Positions 1 to 6,494 of a DNA stretch of 17,745 nt are shown here, in pieces. The DNA is from Candidatus Bipolaricaulota bacterium (GTDB taxonomy: Bacteria > Bipolaricaulota > Bipolaricaulia > Bipolaricaulales > Bipolaricaulaceae). The translations under genes and the position numbers were made by a program. The stretch is from assembly GCA_014360945.1 (NCBI GenBank), contig JACIWM010000022.1, forward strand, positions 1 through 17,745. Reading direction: 5' to 3'. Position 1 is the stretch's first letter. The number at the start of each line of letters is the position of its first letter. The notes beneath the pieces were generated by a model. It was not told the origin of the DNA. It did no database searches and saw only the letters and a list, made by a program, of their open reading frames with translations.

Positions 1-88
1 GGATGCGCGGATACTCGTCCTTCCCAGGATCAATGTGATTTTCGTCCCGCGGATCGTCTCCTTTTCTCCGGAAAAAGTGTTTGTGACT

Positions 89-487
89 TTAATCTGATGG
101 GCTTTTGATGGTGGGCTCCTCCACGGTGAGGCCGACGATGGCCAGGTCTCGTCCCTCCATGATCCGCACCGGGGACCCGCAGCGCGGACAGGAAAGCACG
201 GGCACGCTCATGTGCCAGCCTTCCTCCGCAAGATAGCGGACGTTTCCCTCGTATCCGCAGGAATCGCAGCGGGCCCGCACCGGAACACTCTCCAATACGA
301 GCTCCGATCCGGAAAGCTCCGTTCCTTCCGCGAGAATGCGCCAGGCCTCCTTCAAAGCCCACTCCGAAAGGATCAGAAGCTCCCCTTTTTTCACGTGGAC
401 CTTTTTCACGCGTCCGGGAACAGGATGGGCACGGAGATAGTCCAAAAGCGAGTTCAGAAGGCTTTGGGCCAGGGAATACTCGTGCAT
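89..487 (-). CDS. hypA: Hydrogenase nickel incorporation protein HypA
   Basis: HypA works with HypB to deliver Ni2+ to the large subunit of [NiFe] hydrogenase in the cytoplasm. The 132-residue product starts with the family's nickel-binding Met-His-Glu (H2, E3). It carries a zinc-binding domain with C74-x2-C77 and C100-x2-C103. The 22 residues between the two CxxC pairs are more than I recall for typical bacterial HypA (about 12) and resemble the longer archaeal (Thermococcales) form; that comparison is from memory. Its ATG (485-487) overlaps the TGA of hypB (487-489) in an ATGA junction, so translation is probably coupled. The gene stops at TAA 89-91. It lies divergent to the mbh hydrogenase operon, which is its likely client. 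Confidence 0.96.
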   Translation of the reverse strand: MHEYSLAQSLLNSLLDYLRAHPVPGRVKKVHVKKGELLILSEWALKEAWRILAEGTELSGSELVLESVPVRARCDSCGYEGNVRYLAEEGWHMSVPVLSCPRCGSPVRIMEGRDLAIVGLTVEEPTIKSPSD

Positions 488-1131
488 CAGAACCCCAAAG
501 CGGAAAGAAGCTCCTCCACGCCCCGGCCGCTTTTGGCCGCGGTGAACACGACCTTTCCGTGGGGGTTCACTTTTTTGTAGTCCGCGGCGATCCTCTCCGG
601 ATCAACACCCACGAACGCCGCCAGATCCACCTTGTTTATGGCCACCACGTCCGTTTGGGCAAACATCTTCGGGTGTTTTCGCACCATATCGTCACCTTCG
701 GTAACGGAGATCACCACCAAATCCACGTCCGTCCCCAAAGGAAAATCCGCGGGACACACGAGGTTTCCCACGTTTTCGATGAAAAGAACGTCGATTTGGT
801 CGAGGGGAAAGTTCTCGAGGGCATGGCCCACCTGGTGGGCATCGAGGTGACATTGGTCGCCGGTGTTGATCTGGAGGGCGGGGATTCCGGCGGTGCGGAA
901 CCGCTGATAATCATCGTCGCCGGCGACATCGCCGGCAATGGCGCCGACCCTGAGGCCCCGCTCGCGGAGTTTTTTGGCCATACGCAAAATGAGCTCGGTC
1001 TTCCCTGAGCCGATGGCGCCCATCACGTTCACCGCCCGGATTCCACGGTTCTTCAAAAGCTCGTAGTTCTGGGCGGCAAGCTCAAGCTGCTTTTGCATCA
1101 CGTCGCCGAAAGAGCCGGTAATGTCGTGCAT
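487..1131 (-). CDS. hypB: Hydrogenase nickel incorporation GTPase HypB
   Basis: HypB is a SIMIBI-class GTPase that drives nickel transfer with HypA during [NiFe] hydrogenase maturation. Numbering from the ATG at 1129-1131 (214 aa): P-loop GAIGSGKT at 39-45, the metal-binding C94-H95 in GDQCHLD, the Walker-B/G3 region ENVGNLVCP (about 119-127, with C126), and the NKVD specificity motif (166-169). There is no histidine-rich N-terminus, so it probably has no nickel storage role. An in-frame GTG at 1159-1161 would add 10 residues. I prefer the ATG because a TTGCAC/17 bp/TAGGAT promoter ends 8 nt before it, and the GTG has no ribosome binding site and lies inside that promoter spacer. It is the first gene of the hypB-hypA unit. 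Confidence 0.95.
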   Translation of the reverse strand: MHDITGSFGDVMQKQLELAAQNYELLKNRGIRAVNVMGAIGSGKTELILRMAKKLRERGLRVGAIAGDVAGDDDYQRFRTAGIPALQINTGDQCHLDAHQVGHALENFPLDQIDVLFIENVGNLVCPADFPLGTDVDLVVISVTEGDDMVRKHPKMFAQTDVVAINKVDLAAFVGVDPERIAADYKKVNPHGKVVFTAAKSGRGVEELLSALGF

Positions 1132-1139
1132 AGCGAGCA

Positions 1140-1168
1140 ATCCTACGCCCAAGTTTTTCACAGTGCAA
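1140..1168 (-). promoter_or_regulatory. hypBA promoter (leaderless type)
   Basis: Read on the minus strand, a -35 box TTGCAC (1163-1168) is followed by a 17-bp spacer and a -10 box TAGGAT (1140-1145). The hypB ATG lies 8 nt further on, so transcription would begin about at the start codon. It faces away from the mbhA promoter; 32 bp separate the two -35 boxes. Confidence 0.6.
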
Positions 1169-1200
1169 CGCGGGTTTGTCGCATTTTCCCTCTTTCAGAT

Positions 1201-1230
1201 TTGCCTTGTATTGGGGGAGCGCGTTATACT
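1201..1230 (+). promoter_or_regulatory. mbh operon promoter (leaderless type)
   Basis: The -35 box TTGCCT (1201-1206), an 18-bp spacer and the -10 box TATACT (1225-1230) sit directly before the mbhA ATG at 1239. Only 8 nt separate the -10 box from the start codon, which predicts a leaderless or nearly leaderless operon mRNA. No Shine-Dalgarno precedes mbhA. Confidence 0.68.
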
Positions 1231-1238
1231 CGCCCGCC

Positions 1239-1754
1239 ATGCGACGGGTCGCAGAAGTGGCGGCTACGTTCGCGCCGGCTTTTTCTGTGTATCTCGTCCT
1301 CACCGCGTTCAGCGGCGAGGTTGGCCTTTGGTCCCTCGCGGAGCTCATCGGCGGGGCCGTGGTCTCTTTTCTTGTGGCCCTCGCCTCCCATCGTCTCCTT
1401 TGGGAGCGGGGCGGCTGGCGTCTTCTCAACCCCTGGCGGTGGGCGGTTTTTCTTTTTTACCTTCTCGGGCCGTTTTTTCTGGCCATGGCCAGGGCCAATC
1501 TGGACGTGGCTTACCGTGTGATCACCGGCCGCATCAATCCCGGAATCGTCCGGTTCAACCCCGGCCTCAAAACCGATGCCGGCCGCACCATGCTCGCCAA
1601 CTCCATCACCCTTACTCCCGGCACCCTGACCGTGGATGTGGACGACGAGACCGGTGACTTCTACGTGCACTGGATAAACGTGCGAAACGTTGACCCCAAA
1701 CCAGAAGAGGTCTGCGGGAATTTCCCGAACTGGGCGAAGGTGGTGGCGGAATGA
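1239..1754 (+). CDS. mbhA: MbhA: MnhE/MrpE-like subunit of membrane-bound hydrogenase
   Basis: First gene of the 14-gene mbh operon. The 171-residue product is an MnhE/MrpE-family subunit of the sodium/proton antiporter module. It has about three hydrophobic segments in its first 90 residues, then a soluble domain with the family motif region LANSITLTPGTLTVDV followed by a histidine-containing stretch (FYVHWINV). The open frame extends up to 1176, but the ATG at 1239 is chosen because a good promoter ends 8 nt upstream of it and the extra 21 residues do not look like the family N-terminus. Its stop overlaps the mbhB ATG (1751-1754). Confidence 0.92.
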   Translation: MRRVAEVAATFAPAFSVYLVLTAFSGEVGLWSLAELIGGAVVSFLVALASHRLLWERGGWRLLNPWRWAVFLFYLLGPFFLAMARANLDVAYRVITGRINPGIVRFNPGLKTDAGRTMLANSITLTPGTLTVDVDDETGDFYVHWINVRNVDPKPEEVCGNFPNWAKVVAE

Positions 1755-2017
1755 TCGTGGAACTCTCCCTGGCGGTGGCGGCGGCCGTCCTTTTGGCCTA
1801 CGTTTTGGTTTGTTCCCTTAGTTTGGCCATCGGGCCCACTCCGGCGGATCGGGCCGTGGCTCTGGACACGATAAACACCCTTGTCGTGGCCATCATGGTC
1901 CTCCTTGGGGCCGCGCTGGACCTTATGATCATCATGGACGTGGCCTTGGTTTACGCCCTCCTTTCCTTCGTGGGCACACTATACTTGGCCCGCTACCTTG
2001 AGGAGGGGCTGCGGTGA
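1751..2017 (+). CDS. mbhB: MbhB: MnhF/MrpF-like subunit
   Basis: Small (88 aa) integral membrane protein with three predicted transmembrane segments. It contains the MnhF/MrpF signature region GPTPADRAVALDTINTL (about 28-44), which is conserved in Mrp antiporters and in Mbh hydrogenases. In Mbh it is part of the ion-translocating membrane arm. ATGA overlap with mbhA, GTGA overlap with mbhC. Position and size agree with the second gene of known mbh operons. Confidence 0.93.
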   Translation: MIVELSLAVAAAVLLAYVLVCSLSLAIGPTPADRAVALDTINTLVVAIMVLLGAALDLMIIMDVALVYALLSFVGTLYLARYLEEGLR

Positions 2018-2352
2018 CGATCCTCATGTACGTGTTTTTGGGGATCGGGGCGATCTTCAACGGCCTTGGGGCCGTGGCCCTGCACCGCTTTCCCGACGTG
2101 TATACCAGGCTTCATGGGGCGACGAAATGCACCACGTTTGGGTCGATCTTTTCCATTTTGGCCGTGGTGGTTTACGGGGTGGCGCGGGGCGGGGACGTGG
2201 GGATCAGCATGGTCATCCGGGCCGTTTTGGCTTTGGTCTTCCTTCTTCTCACCAACCCCACGGGTTCCCATGCCCTGGCGCGGGCGGCGCACCGCGCGGG
2301 AATAAAGCCGTTCAAAGCGGTGGTGGATCGGCTGGAGGAGGTTGGCAAATGA
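2014..2352 (+). CDS. mbhC: MbhC: MnhG/MrpG-like subunit
   Basis: 112-residue membrane protein of the MnhG/MrpG family. It has an N-terminal hydrophobic helix and the family's characteristic segment RFPDVYTRLHGATKCTTFGS (about 25-44), then two more hydrophobic segments. It begins with GTG at 2014-2016 inside the stop of mbhB and ends in the ATG of mbhD, so it is likely coupled on both sides. Role: subunit of the antiporter-like module of the hydrogenase. Confidence 0.93.
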   Translation: MTILMYVFLGIGAIFNGLGAVALHRFPDVYTRLHGATKCTTFGSIFSILAVVVYGVARGGDVGISMVIRAVLALVFLLLTNPTGSHALARAAHRAGIKPFKAVVDRLEEVGK

Positions 2353-2600
2353 CGGTCTGGGCGGCGATGCTCACCGCAACCCTCATCATGGTGGTGATCG
2401 CCTCCGTTTTGGCCGTGGTCCTGCGGGATCTTTTGGCCGCGGTCTTGGCCCTGGGCGCCCAGGGTCTCCTTTTGTCCCTGGCTTTTTATCTCCTTCAGGC
2501 GCCGGATGTGGCCATCGCCCAGGCGGGGGTGGGCGCGGCCCTCACCACCGCCATCTTTCTTTTGGCCATCTGGAAGACCCGCAGAAAGGAAGAGGAATGA
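2349..2600 (+). CDS. mbhD: MbhD: DUF4040/MrpA C-terminal-like subunit
   Basis: 83-residue membrane protein with about three hydrophobic helices and the sequence APDVAIAQAGVGAALTTAIF (about 51-70). This is the hallmark of the MbhD/DUF4040 region that forms part of MrpA in Mrp antiporters. A longer in-frame reading begins at 1998, but the ATG at 2349 overlaps the mbhC stop (ATGA) and gives the normal family length. It ends with a basic/acidic tail (KTRRKEEE) and overlaps mbhE by ATGA. Confidence 0.92.
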   Translation: MTVWAAMLTATLIMVVIASVLAVVLRDLLAAVLALGAQGLLLSLAFYLLQAPDVAIAQAGVGAALTTAIFLLAIWKTRRKEEE

Positions 2601-2860
2601 AGTGGCTAGCGATCGCCTCGTTCTGTGTGGCCGCGGGTTTTCTCATCTTCGGGGCCGTGGCCTTGCGTCCGTTCGGCGCGCCCACGCTTAAGGAAATGGA
2701 CGATTACTTCAACCGCTTTTCCCAGCCGGAAGTGGCCGCCAATAACGCCGTGACCGCCATCGTCTTTGACTACCGCGGTTACGATACCCTGGGCGAGGCC
2801 ACGGTTCTTTTCACCGCCGTGACCGGTGTGGCCTTGATCCTGAGGAGGACTAAGAAATGA
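2597..2860 (+). CDS. mbhE: MbhE: MrpA C-terminal/MrpB-like subunit
   Basis: 87 residues: one N-terminal membrane helix, a short polar stretch, then the family motif TAIVFDYRGYDTLGEATVLF (about 53-72) and a second helix. This motif is characteristic of the MbhE segment, which in Mrp antiporters belongs to the end of MrpA. The ATG at 2597 lies in the mbhD stop; a longer reading starting at 2342 is out of keeping with the operon layout. The stop overlaps mbhF in the same ATGA manner. Confidence 0.92.
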   Translation: MKWLAIASFCVAAGFLIFGAVALRPFGAPTLKEMDDYFNRFSQPEVAANNAVTAIVFDYRGYDTLGEATVLFTAVTGVALILRRTKK

Positions 2861-3306
2861 CGGTCGTCGTCCGCACCATCACCCGAATTCTTTTCCCCAT
2901 CGCCTTGGTGTTTGGGGGCTATGTGATCATGCACGGGCATCTCACGCCCGGGGGCGGCTTCCAGGGTGGGGCTGTGGCCGCCTCGGCCCTGGCCATGGTG
3001 GTCGTGGCCTTTGGCGCAAAAAGCCTGAGCGGGAAGAAAGGGCTTCTTTCGGCCTTGGAGAGCCTGGGCGGTGTGGCCTTCGCGGCCCTGGGTTTCCTCG
3101 GCCTTGGGGTCACGTTCTTCGCCAATGTCCTTGCTGGCTCCGGAGGGCTTTTCGGCAATCCCGTGCCCTATGGTCCAAATCCCGGAGATCTCAACACCGC
3201 CGGGACCCTCCCCCTCATGAACTGGGCTGTGGGGTTCAAGGTTCTGGCCGGTTTGGGCGCGGTGGTCCTCCTTTTCGCCCTCTTCGGAGGGGAGCATGAT
3301 CGGTAA
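2857..3306 (+). CDS. mbhF: MbhF: MnhB/MrpB-like subunit
   Basis: 149-residue MnhB-domain membrane protein with four predicted helices. The diagnostic stretch VIMHGHLTPGGGFQGGAVAA (about 23-42) is visible near the N-terminus. In Mbh and Mrp complexes this subunit lines the proposed sodium-translocating region. Starts with ATG overlapping the mbhE stop and overlaps mbhG by 11 bp. Confidence 0.94.
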   Translation: MTVVVRTITRILFPIALVFGGYVIMHGHLTPGGGFQGGAVAASALAMVVVAFGAKSLSGKKGLLSALESLGGVAFAALGFLGLGVTFFANVLAGSGGLFGNPVPYGPNPGDLNTAGTLPLMNWAVGFKVLAGLGAVVLLFALFGGEHDR

Positions 3307-3643
3307 CCTGCCCTTTGTGGTGTGCGTGATCCTCGTGGCCTTGGGCCTTTGGACGTTGGTGGCCAAACGTAACCTTATCAAGCTCGTGATCGGAATCGGG
3401 CTCATAGAAAGCGGGGTCAACCTCTTCCTCGTGTCTCTGGGTTACGTGCACGGGGGAATTCCTCCGATCTATACGTACGCTCCCAGTGGCGCGCCCATGG
3501 TCCTTCCCACGCCCCAGGCCCTGACCCTCACCAGCATCGTCATCGGTGTGGCCACCACGGCCCTCATGCTCGCCTTTGCCGTGGTCATCTATCGCCATAA
3601 GGGGACCTTGGACGCCCGGAAGATCCGGGATCTACGGGGGTGA
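3296..3643 (+). CDS. mbhG: MbhG: MnhC/MrpC (NuoK-like) subunit
   Basis: 115-residue NuoK/MnhC family protein with three hydrophobic segments. It shows the typical sequence NLIKLVIGIGLIESGVNLFLV (starting about residue 26), which includes the conserved glutamate of this family. The ATG at 3296 is inside the end of mbhF and is preceded by a GGAGGGGAG ribosome binding site. It ends in a GTGA overlap with mbhH. Confidence 0.94.
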   Translation: MIGNLPFVVCVILVALGLWTLVAKRNLIKLVIGIGLIESGVNLFLVSLGYVHGGIPPIYTYAPSGAPMVLPTPQALTLTSIVIGVATTALMLAFAVVIYRHKGTLDARKIRDLRG

Positions 3644-5178
3644 CGATGAGCGCTCACGCTCCCATTTTGGCCATTGCCGTTCCTCTCCTTGGGGGATTTG
3701 CCACCCCGCTTTTGGCTAAATTGCATAAAAGGATTCGGGATCTTTGGGTTCTTCTCATCGTGCTTTTTGTGGGGGTGGCCGTGGGGTATGTGGCCGTCCA
3801 CGTGTTCACCCAGGGCATTTGGGTCTATGTTTTGGGCGCGCGGCACCCCCAGGAGACCGTGGTTTCCGGAGGCTTTCCCATTCGCATCATGCTTGTGGTG
3901 GACGCCATGGGCGCGTTCATGGGGGTTATTACCGCCCTCATGGCCCTGGTGGCCTTCCCTGCAGCCCTCAAGTACTTGCCCGAGGAGGAAGGGAAAACCC
4001 TGGCCCTCACCTTGGGGAGCCTCCTTCTTGCGGGGATCATGGGCATGGCCTACACCGGAGACCTCTTCAATTTCTTCGTGTTTTTGGAGGTGACGAGCAT
4101 CGCGGCCTGCGCCCTCATCGGTTTCCGGACCTGGACGAGCCGGGCTCCGGAGGCCGCGTTCAAGACCATGCTCCTTTTCAGCGTAAGCGGCCTCCTTTTC
4201 CTTTTGGCCGTGGCCTTCCTCTACGGAGAGTACGGCGCCCTGAACCTCGCGTACGTCTCCGTTCTTCTACGCGGCTCTGCCGTGGATCGCCTGGCCCTGG
4301 CCCTTTTCCTGGGAGCTCTTCTCATGAAGGCCGCCGCTGCACCTGTGCACTTTTGGGCGCCCGATGCTTACGGCGAAGCGCCGGCCGTGAAAGCCCTGCT
4401 TTTGGTGGTGAATACCCAGGTTTCCCTCTACGGGCTTTGGCGGGTCCTCTTCACCCTCTACGGCGGGATTTTGGACACGACCGTGGGCTGGCTCGTGGTG
4501 GCCATGGGCCTTCTCACCATGGTGGTGGCGGCGTTCATGGCCCTGGCTCAGACGGATCTCGGGCGCCTCGTGGCTTATGGGGCCGTTTCCCAAATCGGGT
4601 ACATGCTCCTTGGGGTGGGAGTGGGACTAGTGACCATGTCCGGCCGGCCCGATTATGGCCTGGTGGCCATGAAGGGCGGGATTTTCCATATGCTCAACGA
4701 CGCCCTCACTGTGGGCCTCCTTTTCCTATGTGTGGCGGCGGTGGAGCTGGTGAAGGGCACGCGGGACCTGCGGGAGCTCGGTGGCCTTGGCCACGGCCTT
4801 CCCGAGGTGGCCCTCTTTTTCCTCGTGGCCTCCTTGGCTCTGGCGGGAATTCCTCCCCTGAACGGATTCGCCTCGAAGATCCTCATCTATGAAGGAAGTT
4901 TCCGGGCTTCCCCGATCCTCGCGGCGGTGGCGGTGCTCACCTCCATCCTCCTTTTGGCCGTGTTCGCCCGGGCTTTTCAGGGCGCGTTCCTCGGGCCGCG
5001 GGTGAACGTGGAGGTACGCGTTCCCTGGCCCATTCTTGTATCCATGGGTGTTTTGGCCGTGGGAATTTTGATCCTGGGCCTGGTGCCGGGGTTCTTCGTG
5101 GAGGCGATGGTTACTCCGGCGGCGAAGGCCTTGTGGCTTGGTCGCAGCCTCTACCTTTCGGCGGTTTTGGGAGGATAA
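3640..5178 (+). CDS. mbhH: MbhH: MnhD/MrpD-type proton-translocating antiporter subunit
   Basis: 512-residue polytopic membrane protein of the NuoM/NuoN/MrpD superfamily, the main ion-pumping subunit. The conserved ionisable residues are present: E150 in FFVFLEVTSIAA (the TM5 glutamate) and K230 in MKAAAAPVHFWAPDAYGEAP (the TM7 lysine), plus K251 further along. The GTG at 3640 overlaps the mbhG stop. An ATG two codons later (3646) is also possible, with GGGGGTG before it, so the first residue is uncertain. There is only one such subunit in the operon, as in Mbh; Mbx/Mbs-type clusters carry two. Confidence 0.95.
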   Translation: MTMSAHAPILAIAVPLLGGFATPLLAKLHKRIRDLWVLLIVLFVGVAVGYVAVHVFTQGIWVYVLGARHPQETVVSGGFPIRIMLVVDAMGAFMGVITALMALVAFPAALKYLPEEEGKTLALTLGSLLLAGIMGMAYTGDLFNFFVFLEVTSIAACALIGFRTWTSRAPEAAFKTMLLFSVSGLLFLLAVAFLYGEYGALNLAYVSVLLRGSAVDRLALALFLGALLMKAAAAPVHFWAPDAYGEAPAVKALLLVVNTQVSLYGLWRVLFTLYGGILDTTVGWLVVAMGLLTMVVAAFMALAQTDLGRLVAYGAVSQIGYMLLGVGVGLVTMSGRPDYGLVAMKGGIFHMLNDALTVGLLFLCVAAVELVKGTRDLRELGGLGHGLPEVALFFLVASLALAGIPPLNGFASKILIYEGSFRASPILAAVAVLTSILLLAVFARAFQGAFLGPRVNVEVRVPWPILVSMGVLAVGILILGLVPGFFVEAMVTPAAKALWLGRSLYLSAVLGG

Positions 5179-5181
5179 AGG

Positions 5182-5514
5182 ATGACGGAAGCTATAAAAA
5201 TCGAAACCGGCCAAGGCTACTGGGCGCCCCTTATTTTCGTCGTTGCCCTCCTCGGCGTTCTCATCCTTGCCGTTTTGATCTGGTCCCGAGGACGACGGGA
5301 ATACAAACGGGGAACGGAGCAGGAGCTTCCCTTTCTTTCCGGGGAGAAAGTGGAGAATCCCCGTGTGGGTGCCCTTCACCTCTATTGGGGATTGGCGGAG
5401 GCGCTGCGGCCGCTTTTGGAGCGTCTTAGGGGTTGGCATTCCGGTAACATCAACGAATACGCGGGCTGGTTCCTCGTGATTTTGGCGGTGGTGGTGCTTT
5501 TGGTGTTGGCCTAG
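5182..5514 (+). CDS. mbhI: MbhI: linker membrane subunit
   Basis: 110-residue protein with a hydrophobic helix near each end and a soluble middle containing QELPFLSGEKVENPRVGA (about 47-64). By position and size it is MbhI, which joins the antiporter-like half of the complex to the hydrogenase half. The ATG is preceded by GGAGGATAAAGG and lies 3 nt after mbhH. Assignment rests on operon order plus this pattern; the family is poorly conserved. Confidence 0.88.
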   Translation: MTEAIKIETGQGYWAPLIFVVALLGVLILAVLIWSRGRREYKRGTEQELPFLSGEKVENPRVGALHLYWGLAEALRPLLERLRGWHSGNINEYAGWFLVILAVVVLLVLA

Positions 5515-5523
5515 GAGGAAGGA

Positions 5524-5952
5524 ATGGGGCTTTCCGCGTTCAAACGGGCATTATGGGTGTTCCACGTGGCCACAGGCTCGTGTAACGGCTGCGACATCGA
5601 GATCGTGGCCGCCCTCACCCCTCGCTATGATGTAGAACGCTTCGGGATAAGGCTCGTGGGGACACCCCGACATGCCGATGTGCTCCTCGTCACCGGTCCT
5701 GTGACGCGGATGATGGCCGAGCGGCTGAAGAGGATCTACGAGCAGACCCCGGATCCAAAGGCCGTGGTGGTGGTGGGAGGGTGTGGTTCCACTTCCGGCG
5801 TGTTTTACGAGAGCTACAACGTGGTGGGCCCGGTGGACCGCATCATCCCCGTGGATGTGTATGTTCCCGGTTGCCCGCCCCGGCCGGAGGCCATCATCGA
5901 CGGGGTGGTGAAGGCCGTGGCCAAACTGGAGAAACTGGGGGCCAAGGTATGA
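5524..5952 (+). CDS. mbhJ: MbhJ: [NiFe] hydrogenase small (electron-transfer) subunit, NuoB-like
   Basis: 142-residue small subunit carrying the single proximal [4Fe-4S] cluster that passes electrons to the NiFe site. Its four ligands can be assigned: C20 and C23 (GSCNGCDIEI), C87 (VVGGCGS) and C117 (VPGCPPRPE). Group 4 hydrogenases and NuoB share this layout and lack the extra clusters of uptake hydrogenases. The N-terminus is short; the Pyrococcus protein as I remember it is about 20 residues longer there. The ATG has an AGGAGGAAGG ribosome binding site. ATGA overlap with mbhK. Confidence 0.96.
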   Translation: MGLSAFKRALWVFHVATGSCNGCDIEIVAALTPRYDVERFGIRLVGTPRHADVLLVTGPVTRMMAERLKRIYEQTPDPKAVVVVGGCGSTSGVFYESYNVVGPVDRIIPVDVYVPGCPPRPEAIIDGVVKAVAKLEKLGAKV

Positions 5953-6494
5953 AAGCCGAGCAGGTTCTCAATGCCCTCAAAACCGCGTTGGGCGAGAACT
6001 TCCGTAACCCCGAGCTTCGTCCCCGTCCCGTGGGCGTGGCCAAGAAGTGGACGGTGGAGGAGATCTGGGCGGAGGTTCCCCGGGAGGCCATTCCTCAAGC
6101 CGTGGCCACCCTGAAGTCCCTGGGCCCTCTGCACATCTCCATCATCTCCGGCCACGACGCTGGGGAACATATCGAGCTTCTTTATCACCTTGCCGTGGGA
6201 TTCGGAACGGAAGGCGGCGAGGTGATGGTCACCTTGCGCACGCATGTTCCCAAAAACGATCCCACTGTGCCCTCGATCTGTGGGATCCTCCCGGGCGCGG
6301 AGACGACGGAACGTGAGAAGATCGAGTTCTTGGGCGTGGACTTCGTGGGAATCCCCCGGCGGGACCACGTGTTCCTCCCCGACGATCTTCCCGTGCACCC
6401 CTGGCGGCGGGATGAGCCGGAGGTAGAGAAATTTTTGCATCGCATGGTGGAATGGGAGAAAGGCCATGAAGGAAAAGAGAGCGCAGGATCCTAA
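5949..6494 (+). CDS. mbhK: MbhK: NuoC-like subunit
   Basis: 181-residue soluble protein of the NuoC/30-kDa subunit family, which supports the large subunit. Recognisable segments are LHISIISGHDAGEHIELLYH (about 57-76), the arginine-threonine stretch VTLRTHVPKNDPTVPSICGI (about 87-106) and the C-terminal family motif region PDDLPVHPWRRDEP (about 147-160). A longer reading from 5781 is rejected because the ATG at 5949 overlaps the mbhJ stop and matches the family start. The end overlaps mbhL by 29 bp. Confidence 0.93.
   Translation: MKAEQVLNALKTALGENFRNPELRPRPVGVAKKWTVEEIWAEVPREAIPQAVATLKSLGPLHISIISGHDAGEHIELLYHLAVGFGTEGGEVMVTLRTHVPKNDPTVPSICGILPGAETTEREKIEFLGVDFVGIPRRDHVFLPDDLPVHPWRRDEPEVEKFLHRMVEWEKGHEGKESAGS

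Noticed and set aside
1..88. Possible further gene after hypA on the minus strand
   Set aside because: There is an AAAAGGAG sequence and a frame open to the window edge, but no ATG or GTG at a proper distance and too few residues to recognise a product.
3744..4892. Second plus-strand frame of 382 codons within mbhH
   Set aside because: It is an alternate frame of a clear MrpD-type gene; the product has no membrane helices and is Arg/Gly/Pro/His-rich.
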